Shown here: in pieces, positions 43,269 through 55,184 of the stretch | Numbering within the stretch: position 1 is the first letter of the stretch | Layout of the letters: the number at the start of each line of letters is the position of its first letter | DNA from: Tetragonia tetragonoides | Lineage: Eukaryota; Streptophyta; Magnoliopsida; Caryophyllales; Aizoaceae | Direction of reading: 5' to 3' | DNA: 64,000 nt | Assembly: GCA_038025085.1 (NCBI GenBank) | Contig: CM076142.1 | Location: forward strand, 2,827,501-2,891,500 | The notes under the pieces: generated by a model | Seen by the model: the letters and a program-made list of their open reading frames with translations, nothing else | What the model was told of the DNA's origin: nothing | Database searches by the model: none | Made by a program: the position numbers and the translations under genes

Positions 43269-46200
43269 CTACATTTGATCCGAGTAAGAGAAATCGTGTT
43301 TCTTGGGACTCTTATTGTATGGTTTGACTCTGAGAAACTTGTCTCTTATTGACACTAGCTTTAGTGTCACTTCTTCCATCTTCATTCTGTTTCTTGGGTT
43401 TTCCTCTGAGCATAACAGTCCTATTTCTAATACAGAGATTAAACATTCAACCCGTTCTTGCATTTCATAGCTGCAATTCTCAGGGGGGTCTTCTAGCCTC
43501 CATTCTTCTGACAGAAGTGATTGGTCTGCGATTTCCAGCACTCCCATAGGTAAGGCCATTTTTACGAACTTGGGCAGGTTGAAGTTACCTTGGAATTGTT
43601 CATTAGTTGGTCTTCTTCTTGTAAACATTTCCAACAACAAGATGCCGAAGCTGTACACATCTCCATGAGCCGACAGGTCCCCTCCCATGCCATACTCTGT
43701 AAATTTAACAAGAGAGATACTTATACTATGATGAACGTGTTCATGCTCTGTGAAAGGTTTGTGAATTTCTCAGATCTTAAAATTTTGACTTGTTAAACTT
43801 GGTGTGTGGGGTCTTTTAAGGTATGATTATGTTCATATTATCCAATAAAAGATAGTATATGTTACTTTATGCAACAACATTAGAATGGAGATATATATAA
43901 TTGTGGGAATACTTCTTTTTTGAGAAAGGAGTGATTTTGTGCATATTTTGCCCAGTAAAGGGTATTTATGTTAATGCAACAAGATATATTTACCTGGGGC
44001 TGTATATCCAATTGTTCCTTTAATTGCAGCTGAGCTGAGTTGGCTTACTGTGGTGGTTTCACCAGATTCTGACAAGAGCCTCGCCAAACCAAAGTCACTG
44101 ACACAAGCAGTCAAGTCACTATCCAAGAGAACATTGCTTGGCTTCAGGTCACAATGGACAATAGGTGTTTCACACCCTTCATGGAGATAATATAGTGCAG
44201 AGGCCACATCTGTAGAAATGTTCATTCTTTGAAGAAGGTTCAAATGCCTACTAGACACTTGTTCCTCTTCTGGATGCAGCCAATTCTCCAAGCTTCCATT
44301 TGGCATGAGCTGATACACAATGGCTTTAAATTCGTTTCCATGAAAATCTGCACTTGAGCATGCTGTCAGGACCTTTACAAGGTTCCTGTGTCTAATGCTT
44401 CTTAGAGCATTACACTCAGCTGTGAAACTCTTCAAAGCACCACGCTGTTGAAGATTGAGTACCTTCACTGCAACAGTTGTTTCTTCTGCACCAAGTGTAC
44501 CTTTATAGACAGTCCCAAAGGCGCCTGAACCAATAAAGTAAGCTTGAGAGAATCCATCAGTAGCATCGCAGAGGTCTTTGTAGGATATTTTTGGAAAGAA
44601 GTGCTGGGAGGGAGATGCTGAGATGGGGTTCTGCTTCTTCCTCCTCCTTATTGTGCAATAGATAACTGATGAAAGCAATATGAAACCCGAAAGTAAAGCA
44701 ATGAACACAGTAAGCAGTATATATTTGATTGCAATGTGCTTTTTGGTTATTTCCTGCTTTCTTGCAGGGCATGGCTCCAGATGCAATTCCTGTATTCCTC
44801 CACAAAGCTTAATATTGCCATGAATGTCGAATGCACTTGCGTTGTGGAAACTCCCCTCTAGAGGTACCCTTCCATCTAACTTATTGAAGGATAAATTTAA
44901 GCTCTTTAGTACAGCTAGGTGTGCCATATATGAAGGTATCTCGCCTGATAAGTTATTGTTAGAAAGGTCTATGATGCGGATACCTTTTAACTCACCTAGA
45001 TAAGGTATGCTTCCGCTGAAGATATTATTTTGCATGTGCAGCTCCTCCAAGCTCAAACAATGCCTTAGGGTGGTAGGGATGGTACCTGAGAGTCTGTTAA
45101 AGGACATATCTAATGTGGTAAGTCCTGTCCACATTGCAATTTCTGATGGCAAGTGACCACTGAAGTGGTTGTTGGACATGTTCACCCAGTATATTGTAGA
45201 TTGGCCAAACAGCTCCCTTGAATTGAACCATCAAATTCATTGTCAGACAGGTCAAGTATCTCCAAACTTCTGCAATTTTTGATACTTGATGGAACATTTC
45301 CTTCCAGGTGTTTGTCATTCAAAAGGAGTGATGAGAGCTCAGTAATGTTTCCCAGAGATGGAGGAAGCTGCCCCGTCAAATTGTTGACCGCTAAGGACAA
45401 AACTTGCAGGTGGGAGAGCTGTCCAAGACTATCTGGAAGGATGCCAGTCAAGAAGTTCTCTTCTGCACTAAACACAAACAATTTGGACAGCCTTGAAATT
45501 CCTGTTGGGATGCTCCCTTGAATGTAATTTGTCCCAAAGCCTAGCCATGTTAGTTGGGTCGATAAGTTGGTTATCGAGGTAGGCAATTTGCTCTGAAAGT
45601 TGTTTTCCTCAAAGGATAACAGATCTAGATAGCTGCAGTTGGTCAAAGAGGTGATAAACTCTAGATCTTCACCAGCATTGCCCCCGAGGAGATTTTCTTC
45701 AAGGTTGAGATATGTTAAATCTTGCAGGTATCGAAAGCTCAAGGGCACAGCTCCAATGAAATTGTTTGTACTGAGGTCAATGTGTGTTAAGCCTGAAGCA
45801 TTAGCCAACGATGCAGGAATAGGCCCTGTCAAATTATTTGAAGATAGAAGAAGAACCTGGAGCTCTGGAAGAGCAAGGCCTATATCAGGCCTAAGATGAC
45901 CAGAGAAACTGTTAAAAGCCAGAGATATAACTTGCAGGGAGGAAAGATTATAGATTGAAGACGGGATGCTCCCGTAAAACCTGTTACCGCCAAGTCCCAG
46001 TTGTTTTAGATTGCTAAGCTGGGAAATAGTGCTGGGAAGTTCTCCTTCCAGCTGGTTCCTTAGCAGCAAGAGCTGTTGGAGGGATGAAAGATTACCAATA
46101 GATGGAGGGATTGTCCCAGTAAGATTATTGTCATTAACAGAGAGTGTGACGAGCCTGGAGAGTGATCCAACTTCAAAAGGCATATGTCCGTGAAGTTGGT

Positions 46201-46768
46201 TTTGCTCTAACGCAAGATTCACAAGGTTAGAACAGTTGGACAAACTTGAAGGGATCTCACCTTGAAAGGAGTTATAGCTTATGTTCAAGCTCCGAAGCCT
46301 GACTAAATGGCCAACTTCTGGTGGGATGTTGCCCCTGAAGGAGTTGTTTGCCAGATTCATGACTGTCAGGAAAGAGAGATTCCCTATTCCAGGAGAAAGA
46401 AAACCCGCCAAGTTCCAGCCTTGGAGGTCCAGGCCAATGACTCTTTGGCGGTGTCTGCGGCTGCAGGTCACACCAGGCCAGTGACAAAAATCTATGGAGT
46501 TGTTCCAAGAAGCCATAACTGTAAGAGATTCTTCATCAATTCCTGATTTGAACTCGAGCAACGCTTCTCTATCAGTTCCATTCCCAGGTATTCCAGCTGG
46601 GGAAACATGATGGAGCAATAATGAGAAGTTGAACACCAAGAACATAACCGAGAATCTGAAGCTCGAAGTCATTGTAGACATAGAGCTCGAGGGGCAAGAA
46701 TGAGACATCAGCTTCGAGGAGGAGAAAGGAAGGAAGCACAAGACTGGGAACTGGGAAGGTTTTGACAT
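43269..46768 (-). CDS. LRR receptor-like kinase, LRR-XII (EFR/XA21-like), with one-base deletion
   Basis: Plasma-membrane receptor kinase of the subfamily that includes the pattern-recognition receptors EFR and XA21. Exon 1 is 43994-46768, exon 2 43269-43696, with a 297 bp intron after GTIGYTAP as in the family. Residues about 30-58 hold a hydrophobic signal (MTSSFRFSVMFLVFNFSLLL), so Met30 or Met33 may be the true start. Then LRRNT (DREALLEFKSGIDEESL, CHWPGVTC), about 20 LRRs, a transmembrane helix (ILLTVFIALLSGFILLSSVI) and the kinase: GSGAFGTVYKG, VAVKVL, VHCDLKPSN, DFGLA. HCD in place of HRD makes it non-RD. Near 45230 the frame breaks: GGTTCAATTCAAGGG where ATTCCAAGGG would restore the LRR reading PRELFGQST. 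Coding length is then 1067 aa. As written, translation stops at 45182. Confidence 0.88.
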
Positions 46769-46880
46769 GTAGCTTGTTGGTGAAGTTCAGAATTGTGTTT
46801 TTTTGTCTTGAACACGAAGTTCACAAGTAGAACAGCATGGATGAAAGGTTTGTGAATGACTAGAATGACTAGATACTCAC

Positions 46881-46886
46881 TTTATA
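46881..46886 (-). promoter_or_regulatory. Possible TATA box of receptor kinase
   Basis: TATAAA on the minus strand, about 115 bp upstream of the first ATG of the receptor kinase. Confidence 0.3.
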
Positions 46887-47624
46887 ACGCCTTGAAGTTT
46901 CTTAATCATTTCGTTGAAGACTGTAAAGAACATGAAAGTAGTATACACTCCACTCAACCAGCTACCAAGTAGTAATTGACTTGATGAGTCCACAGTCAAC
47001 CAGATGCTTGATAAAGTATTACTTGCCTTTTTTCTTAAATCCGAAATTGTTAGAGTGTGTGAATAGCTGTTCCTAATCCACATTGTTGGCTAATTGGATC
47101 TAAACTACAACGTGCTCCATGTCTTCCAAAGTTCACGACTTCTACTATTGTAATGATACTTGCCACTTTCTGTGGGTCAAATTTTGGCATAGAAGAAGTG
47201 CTTTATCTATTGAACCCTGATATTGTGATCAATTTTTTTTTATTGGAGCCTGATATTATTTTCTTTTGCCGACTTCATGTTGCGCTACATTCACAACCCC
47301 CACCCCAAATGCCTGTCCACTTGACCCTGAGATGGGTCAGCCCGGGAGTGGCCCTCCTTACCTTACCTTAAAAAAAAAATTGGAGCTTTGAATTTGATCC
47401 CCTGTAATTGGTGGGTCTAGTTTGGTGCCATTAGCCCATTAACCTTAGGAGGACTGGTCCTAGTGAGCCTGTGTGGAAACAAATACACTTTTTAGTCACA
47501 TTCGCATCCAAATATCCAATCTTATTGAGAACTTTGGCCAGAAAAGGATAGTCAAGTTGCAACTACCAAGCAACCTTCTCTCTCTCTCTTTCTCTCTCTC
47601 TCTGCTCTTTGTGAAGGTGAAGTG
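46887..47624. other. Divergent intergenic region receptor kinase / CBM20 gene
   Basis: Promoter DNA for both divergent genes. A stretch at about 47250-47379 ends in a short poly(A) followed by ATTGGAGC that also occurs near 47240, possibly a small retro-insertion, not proven. The CBM20 leader holds CT repeats (about 47577-47603). Confidence 0.45.
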
Positions 47625-49421
47625 ATGGAGTGCCTAACTGGTTTGACGACTAAGATCTTTGTACCAGATAATCACATAAATGAGCTTAAAGCAAACTTAA
47701 TCTTCCCAAGAGCAGCTAATTATGGCACCAATTCAGCAAGTGATATTAAGATGATGCAACATTTACATTCCAAGAGCAGTTGCTACTCAATCACTAGTTT
47801 CTCTCACCTAAGCTCGTCCTCACCAGCTACCCAGGTGATCCATTGCCTCCCCTTTTCAAATTCTGAGGTAATCTCTCTTTATTGTAATTCTTTCATTCTC
47901 ACTTGGTAATGCTTTTGCTTTTGGGTATGACACCAGAAACTCTTACAACCATGTAAATTATTCAATATCCAGGTTTATTATATCAATGAAGATAAGTGTT
48001 ATCCCTCTTTTGTCCCTTTAACTGTGCAAGTTAAACACTTGGGTGGGTTGAAAGCTGTACAATTATCTGTTTGAAACAGTTTTGAGGGTGGAATTTGGAA
48101 ACTTTTGCTCAATCTCAAACAAATTAGCCTATAGGCTCTAGTTTGTCATGGTTTGGCTGTGTTATTGCTGTTCTTGTGGAAGTAAGCACAGTTGAGAGGG
48201 TTGGTTGTGACGATTTTTCAACTTTTGAGCTATATGGATTTGCTCTACTATCAACTAATTCTTATTTTCACCCTTAGGCTAGTGCTGTGACTTATAGTTT
48301 TGGGCATTAAGATTCAGACCTGTTTATCCAAAAAGAAGTGGGAAAAGGAGAAATTATCAAGATCATTGATTCCTGTTTGATTCCAGATGAATTTTGTGTC
48401 TAGGTGTTGGGAACTGAAACTACAGGGAGCACCAAGTTGGTGAAGGTGAAATTCCAGATGGAAGAAGAGTGCCAATTTGAGGATCATTTTTTCATGGTAG
48501 GAGATGACTCGATTTTGGGATCCTGGAATCTCTCTGACGCCATACCATTCGACTGGTCCGAAGGCCATATGTGGAGTCTTGTACTGGTAAGAAGTGTCCC
48601 TAGGGAAGTTAATAGGGATATGCTCCTGAATTGCAATGTAAAAGAGTGATATTTCTTCTGGTTAGGAACTGCCCGTTGAGAAGTCTATCAGGTATAAATT
48701 TTTGCTTAAAAGCTTAGGGGAGATCATGTCGCAACCTGGTCCAGACAGGATTTTCAAGTCATGGGAGCCCGAGAAAGTAATAGTTGTCAACGAGGAATGG
48801 GAAAATGCAGAAGCACAAAAGATTAGCGAGGAGCAGCAAAACATCGATGGAAAGGAGGAACTATTAGGTAAAACATTGGTGGATCAGCCTTCTGTAGGTT
48901 CACCCAAGTGTCTCAAACAAGATCCTGAGCCTAATGTCACGGATAACATTGGAGCTTCGAAATATGATGAGAATGCTGGTGCAGAAGATTGTGTAGGAAC
49001 AGGTAACAGGTCAGTGCTAAATGTGGACAATGGTGCTTTCTTAAAAGAGAATCCATTTTCTCGTGCAAGTGAAACAAAGAAGAGTAGAAGTTCAGATAGA
49101 AGTTCTCAGAAAAAAGTACCAATAAGAAAAGGTAGCGAGAGAGGGGTAAGAGTGGATCAAAGTTTAGCTGAAGAAGACGATGAAGGAACCATGATTATCT
49201 ATAATGAAGGTCAAGTCCTTGTGCCTGGCTTGACATTGCCGTTGATGTCTTCTGAAAAGGCTCATGTCAAAGAACAACAGAAGTCTATCCTTGCAGATAG
49301 CTTGGCTGAGACTGATGCACCCAGAAATCAAAGTGTACCAGATGGACTGCTTTCAGGAGCAAAATGTCTTGTGACCCACGAGCCTTTTTCTTCTACATTT
49401 TTCACCTTTTCATCGTGTTGA
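47625..49421 (+). CDS. CBM20 starch-binding domain protein
   Basis: Three exons in phase 0: 47625-47834, 48404-48586, 48666-49421 (382 aa). Residues 1-70 are Ser/Asn-rich and may be a plastid transit peptide. Residues about 82-178 form a CBM20 domain: VKVKFQMEEECQFEDHFFMV, GDDSILGSWNLSDAIPFDWS, EGHMWSLVL, then SIRYKFLL, MSQPGPDRIFKSWEPEKVIV and EEWENAE. The tryptophans of W-N-x-S-x-A and W-S-x-G-H are the usual starch contacts. The rest is a hydrophilic Ser/Lys/Glu-rich tail ending FFTFSSC. No catalytic domain follows, as in plant carbohydrate-binding-fold proteins. The tail lies beside a decayed duplicate of its own 3' exon, so the natural C-terminus may differ. Intron 1 contains dispersed repeat copy 2. 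Confidence 0.88.
47990..48160 (+). repeat. Dispersed repeat, copy 2
   Basis: Matches 38885-39030 in order and orientation (CTTTAACTGTGCAAGTTAAA, GTGGGTTG, CTGTTTGAAACAG, GGAAACTTTTGCTCA, AAACAAATTAGCC). In intron 1 of the CBM20 gene. Confidence 0.6.
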
Positions 49422-49559
49422 ACATAGATTTTCTTGTATCAATGTCTTTCAGTTTGTTATCATAGGCAACCAGATATGATTTTATTCTTCAGTCTCGGTG
49501 TTTGTATGCATATTCTGCATGAAACAGAGGACAAGGGTGCTTAAAAGAAAAAGAATCCA

Positions 49560-49730
49560 CCAACAACCACTTAGATGAGTTGGTGAGGGACTCTTCTAGC
49601 TTAAGCAGAGATCTCGGATTCGAGACCCTGTGAATGCAGCAGTGTTAAATACTTGTTGGGAGAGCTTTGCCGCCCTTGTGGTCCCACCCGGCTCGGTCCG
49701 GATTCAACCGGACGGTCCCAGACCAAAAAA
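49560..49730 (+). mobile_element. tRNA-derived SINE with 17 bp target duplication
   Basis: AAAAGAAAAAGAATCCA occurs exactly at 49543-49559 and 49731-49747. The insert has a box A-like GATGAGTTGGTGAG (about 49575) and a box B-like GGATTCGAGACC (49616-49627), spaced as in a tRNA promoter. It ends CGGTCCCAGACC plus A residues. Plus strand, about 170 bp, a full-length SINE by size. Confidence 0.88.
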
Positions 49731-49839
49731 AAAAGAAAAAGAATCCAACATCAAGTACAAGTGCATCCAAAAATTTAAAACTTTCAGAGAGAAATTACCA
49801 ACAGAAAGAAAATAGCCAGAGAGTAAAGCTAACACTCCA

Positions 49840-50430
49840 GTCCTTGGGCCAAGCTTGATGTTGCTGTTAATGTCTTCTGAAGAAGCTCTTGTTGATAGAG
49901 CCTGATGTCTATCCTTGCTGATACCTCAGTTGTGGCTAGAGCTGGGCAAATGGGCGGGTCGGGGCGGGTCAGTCCATTTAATAAATGGGGCGGGTCGGGG
50001 CGGATATTTTGTGAATGCAGGTCGGGCGGGTTTTGGCCCGTTTAAAATTTAAAAAGTTTTTTTTAGTAAAAAAATATTAAAATATGTCGGCCCATTTTGA
50101 CCCGCCCATTTATAATAGAAAGCGGGTCATGACTTGCTCATGGGGCGGGTCGGTTAGCGGGGCCCCGCCAACTTGCCCAGCTCTAGTTGTGGCTGATGCA
50201 CCCAAATAAAAAGAACATACCTGATGTAACACTTTCATCTCCAAAACTAGCAATAATTTATGGACATGAACCTCAGTACATGTTTGATGCTTCTCCTTTT
50301 CATCTTGTGTGCTACCTGCAAGGCTGCAACGCTTGTATCATTATATTTTCCATTCATATAATTGGCAACTAGTTATGACTTGCATCTTTTTAGGTGTTTT
50401 AGTGCATCTTCTGCAAAAACATTTTCAAGG
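49840..50430 (+). pseudogene. Decayed duplicate of the CBM20 3' exon and UTR
   Basis: CCAGTCCTTGGGCCAAGCTT, TTAATGTCTTCTGAAGAAGC, TGTCTATCCTTGCTGATA and GCTGATGCACCCA correspond in order to 49207-49325 of the CBM20 last exon. A looser match to the 3' UTR continues (CTCCTTTTCATCTTGTG, GGCAACTAGTTATGA, GCATCTTCTGCA). Stops and indels abound, and a hAT element is inserted at 49937-50185. It is a separate tandem duplication of the gene end. Confidence 0.7.
49937..50185. mobile_element. hAT-type MITE (TAGAGCTGGGCAA ends)
   Basis: Ends TAGAGCTGGGCAAATGGGCG and, reverse complemented, TAGAGCTGGGCAAGTTGGCG give terminal inverted repeats. An exact 8 bp duplication GTTGTGGC lies at 49929-49936 and 50186-50193. 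The interior is rich in GGGCGGGTCGG/CCCGCCC words around an AT-rich core, typical of this widespread non-autonomous hAT family. 249 bp, no ORF. Confidence 0.92.
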
Positions 50431-51047
50431 CTTTTCTCCCTGAATGTCTCTTTTCAATTAGATAGTTTATGCAAAACCTATGCTCAGGACTTCAAGAGAT
50501 TAACTTCCAAACTTTGGAATGCACTTGTAACTTGTATCTGGTTACTTTGTCGAGGATGGATCTAGATATCACTCATAGCCCAGTGATATCCCTCACACTG
50601 CACTTAAAACTTACTCTTTAATCCAAACAACCATCACTAACATCCCCCAGACATAGGCATTAGAAAGTTTATGCAGGAGAAAGCAAATAAACAACAAATG
50701 AACATAAGCTGCAGAAACAAATGGTCATGAATATAACCCATGAAGATGGTCGCATAATGGCACGCACGCCTTTGGGAATACAATTGAGAGACAAGGCATT
50801 AGCGTAGTGTAACAGTAGATACATGCTCCTCTTAACAGAATCACATTGTAAAATTGATTCCATAAGACAAAAAAGGCATATAGCCATGAGAACTTAACAA
50901 AGTACAACTGCAACACCAAAATTATACGCTACTGTTCAGCTTGAATGTCTTCAGCTGTGTGGTGAACTGATTATGTTGACCCATAAGCCTAACAGTAACT
51001 CAGTCTATCCTCATGAGCAGAAGAAAAAAGTAACCTCCAAAGTTTCT
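50431..51047. other. Intergenic region CBM20 duplicate / RBMX2-like gene
   Basis: 3' flank of both genes. No gene or repeat recognised. Confidence 0.45.
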
Positions 51048-54000
51048 TTATCTGTGAGATCTATGATAATCATCACGTCTGGCTCGATGGTGATCATCAT
51101 CCTTCCTCTCTCTGTGACGTTGAGGGATGGCATTCCTAGTGTAGGATGATACCTTTTCCCTCTCCCTCTCCCTCCCCCTCTCACTCTCCCTTTCCCTCCC
51201 CCTCTCCTTCTCCTTCTCCGTCTCCCTCTCCCTCTCCCGCTCCCGCTCCCTTTCATCTCGGTTACCCTTTAGAGTAGATCCTGTATCATGCCTCCTAGAT
51301 CTTTCCCTCCTGTCATAATCATCTCCTGATTTTATTTCAGATCCATACCTTGAGCATCTTCTCTCAACTGTTTGCTTGTCTTCATCTTCTTTGAGTTCTG
51401 ATCGCCTGCCCCTGTCTCTACTGCCCAGATCACTAAAACCGGCTTTGTTTTGCTTACCACCAGTTTCACTGTCATCCTTTCTTCTGGATCTTTCAAAAGC
51501 ATCAGTTTGCTTCTGCTCTGGGGCACGAAAAGATGGAATATTTGATCTTTTATTGGTCCCTGATTGATTATCAAGCTTGTCATGTGCCCACTTTGCCTTT
51601 CTATCCTCCTCTTGACCCCAGCCAGTGTTTGCAGCTCTCTGTGAGAAATAAAAAACAACAAACAACAAAAATGTATGAAAATCAGCAATTCAAGGGTAAA
51701 GCTAAGAACAGAGTTCCCAGAGAGGCATATAAGTAACAATACGAACTCATAGGCGCAGCTTCAGATAAAAAAATTTTTAAAAAAAAAAAAAAAAAAAAAA
51801 AGGCATAAATGATATTGATGAGGACTTAGGGATGCACATAATGCACTACCAAATCAGGAACAGCCTAGCAAAATTACTGATCACAGTTAGTCTTTTACCA
51901 GATGGGCTCCAATTTTACCAAATTATCACGCTTCCCTATGTGGGATTGGTTATCTTATCAGTTGACATCTACTAATACATTAAGAGCCACAAAATACAAC
52001 TTAATCAGGTCTTGAAAAGAGAAAGAACGGTGGACTTCATGGATCATGACAGGGTTCTGTGTGTTTTAATGGTGAAAAGTAGTTAAGCCAAGGCCTCCAA
52101 CTCTCTCACTCCTTGTACCAGCTTTTCTCATCCCCACTCCTTTAATTGACAGGCCTTAACAAAATTGATAATAACAAGTATGCCAAAAGGTGGTACAAAT
52201 ATCACAATCAAAATATACAGAACAGCAACATATAAGCAGCATAAGAAGGGGGAGGCCACGCAGAAACCTTCTAAGATGTTATCCTTCATAAGGAAACAAA
52301 CTCCTCTCTGATACATAGTGAACGAAATATTTAGAATTTGTACCAAATAATGCACGCAAGACCAACTAATTTTCAGAAAAATTAATTGATAGAAAGCATT
52401 ACAAACAGAATGAAAATGTGGCATGATGACCTAGAACTACATGATGCCACAAAAACCATTCACCTCACGATATGAACAGAGAGAGATCAATTGAAGAAAT
52501 TTACTAAAGTTCAAAGCTACATACATCTCATCTATCTATGCCCCCATTGTAGGCGGCAGCCTAGTACGAGAGGAACTGGGGTAAAGTATGGGATGGTCAG
52601 TAGCGGGCGCACATATGGACGGTGCATATATGGACAAGGATCGATAAGGGAACACACTTAATGGGGGTGGAAGAGGTTATTTGCTTCGTAATAGTTGAAA
52701 AGATATTATGTGGAACACCTCTTATTCAATGCGAGATGGGCCACTTAAGAATATTTCTGGATCCACCACTGGATGGAGCCACTAAAATGTATATGTTGGA
52801 CACAATTTTATAATAGTAGAGATATGAGGACAAATGGACTAGTGTTAAATAAAAAGAATCATTGTATAACTAAGAGATCCATCATACTTGCTCATCGTGG
52901 GAAAATCTGCATGAATCACCATATTTGCATTCACCCCTCTGGAATGCACGACATACACCTCGTTCCTCCCTCTTTGCCCTCTCTGTCTCTTCATCCTCCT
53001 CTTCTTTCTTTTTGTAGTTGGCAACATGATCAACCCTTATAATTCTACCAGCTATCTGAGCACCATTTAAGTTATCTGCAGAGACAAAACTGAATTTTTT
53101 ATCTTTCACAATCTTCAAATCCAAAGTCCAACCACCCAAATTGAAGAGCACAAACAAGAGGGAGGAGTCAGTGCGTGGAAGAAAGTCTAACCTACAGCAA
53201 GAGTGGTGCTTCTTTGATCTTCATATGCAATAAAAGCAAACCCTTTTGATTTTCCTGTTGCCTTATCCCTAACAAGATTAACATCCACAATTTCTCCATA
53301 TCTGCACAAAATTCAATTAGCAAAGGTTAGACGATATGTTATTACACAAGAAGCAAGAATTGATTGATACTGAACGTGAACAAATTTTAGCAAAAAAACG
53401 CAGGCACAGGATATCCACTATGGTAGACAATCACAACAATGTTTTTAGAATATACAAATGTCTATCCTAGTCATCCAGCTATGCTCTATTTCAATGATGC
53501 CTTATCCTCGCATATCTAAGATACAAGGAGCTTAAACAAAAGAAAACAAACCAGGCACTCGATTCTCATGATATCATTATTCTCATGATATCATTGTAAT
53601 CAGAATAAAACTTCCAGAAAGTCAGTTAATCGAGTCTGCCTACCATTCTAAATGCCAAATGTAATATGATTCCATGAAAGGACCAACTTAAATCACATAC
53701 ATTCCACAATCAACACTTGAAATTCTTATTTCCACCCTACCCACCCCCAAAAAAATAATGCAATTGGGAGTTAGCTTACACATGAGCTGAAAGTGCCCCA
53801 AGTGCAAATTCAAACCCATAATTTGACCCATCTATTTAGTAGGCGAACCCAAATAAATAATCCCCCATTCAATAAACTTAACTCTATCAATCAACCATCA
53901 CCAACTATGACACAAATTCACCGCTACCCCTCATACAAAATAAAACCCATAATTCAAACGAAGATGATACAATTGCAAATGACCATAATGTAAACTATAT

Positions 54001-54260
54001 ATCTTGACTAGTACTCCAGCTTATTCTGCGAGCAATATCTAATAAAATTTGATAAAAATGAGGAAAGAGAGAGAAAAGTGAAAGTACTGAGCAAAGACGG
54101 CAAGAAGGTCGCCTTCAGTGAGATCATAAGGTATGCCACCAACGAATACATAAGCTGAATCTTTGTACTTGGCGTGCCATGAAGCTTCATCTGAAATCCC
54201 TAATTCGGATTCTTTTGCGTTTATGCTCTGTATTCTCTTCACCAACGTTAATGGATTCAT
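51048..54260 (-). CDS. RBMX2: RRM and CCCH zinc-finger splicing protein, RBMX2/Ist3-like
   Basis: Nuclear RNA-binding protein related to yeast Ist3/Snu17 of the RES complex, which binds the branch region in activated spliceosomes. Minus-strand exons in phase: 54088-54260, 53192-53301, 52888-53075, 51048-51638 (353 aa). It starts MNPLTLVKRIQSINAKESEL. The RRM spans residues about 34-112 with RNP2 YVFVGGIP and RNP1 KSKGFAFIAY. A helix KKKEEEDEETERAKREERG leads to a CCCH finger, C136-x7-C144-x5-C150-x3-H154 (GVCRAFQRGECKYGDSCRFS). Exon 4 starts RAANTGWGQEEDRKAKWAHD and continues into a low-complexity Arg/Glu/Asp tail encoded by a polypurine stretch (about 51150-51260), ending DDYHRSHR. Introns are 786, 116 and 1249 bp. 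Confidence 0.93.
51768..51801 (+). repeat. A-rich homopolymer tract
   Basis: About 25-30 A residues in the third intron of the RBMX2-like gene; low complexity only. Confidence 0.8.
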
Positions 54261-55184
54261 TACTCTTCAACTACTCAAATTAAAATTGACAAAATTCGAG
54301 ACTCAAGAATGATGATATTGATTTTGAAGGCTATTGTAATTTCACTTTCGGATTGATTCGAAAAACCTAGCGAAATTCGCTAATAACGAGGGAAAATGTT
54401 GGGGTTTGATTTGATTAAAATGAGAAACCCTAGAATCACACCATAGATGAACCTAGGAGAGATTGAAAGAGTTAAGAGTAGACTGGGACGATACGCGTCG
54501 TAGAACGCACAATACAAACGATTTATGTATTTCGGATATTCTACAAGGCGGTTTATTTTTCCGTCCGTTTTTCCTCTTGGACTGAATGGGCTTCATTCCT
54601 ACGACTTGGAGTTGGACCTATGTTATGACTTACTGGGCCAAGCTACAGGCATAAACCGTAAATATGAGGCCCCAAGTTTTGGTTTTATTGCTACTCCTCC
54701 GAACTAGTAGTAGTAGTATATATGAGATGATTGTTGACCCAAAAACTAGTGTGTATGTCCATGTGAAGCGTACGAAATATTTCAATTCTTTTCGGTATGT
54801 TTTTAAAATTTAATATTTTTTGATAGGTTGTCTTGTTTCTAAATTTGTTGTAATAATTTTTCTTTTTCTTTTTTGGTGTTAACTTTGTGATTATGTGGTA
54901 AATAAAACTGAAACAACACCAAGTCAGAATTTGGAGAGGTTTATTCGTAGCCTAACCCTTAATTTATTTGGGGAAATTTTTGAAATGTTGGGGGTGGATA
55001 ACCACAAGTCATGGTAATAGTCATTCACTGGCCGTGTATTTAACTTTTGACAAAAATAAAACAAAACAAAAAGAAGTCAATCATTGGCTTGTGGTGCATG
55101 TATAAAAGTCAGAGGTGTTTAATACCCTTAAATGACATTGTTTGTTGCATTATAGTTTTGCTTATTATGATTGGTCATATTGTA
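54261..55184. other. Promoter and upstream region of RBMX2-like gene
   Basis: 5' UTR and AT-rich upstream DNA. No gene recognised; the ORF 54525-54707 has no family resemblance. Confidence 0.45.

Noticed and set aside
49616..49627. tRNA gene from box B-like GGATTCGAGACC
   Set aside because: No cloverleaf; part of a SINE bounded by a 17 bp duplication.
51011..51256. Gly/Arg-rich minus-strand frame 51011-51256
   Set aside because: Shadow of the polypurine tract that encodes the Arg/Glu tail of the RBMX2-like protein.
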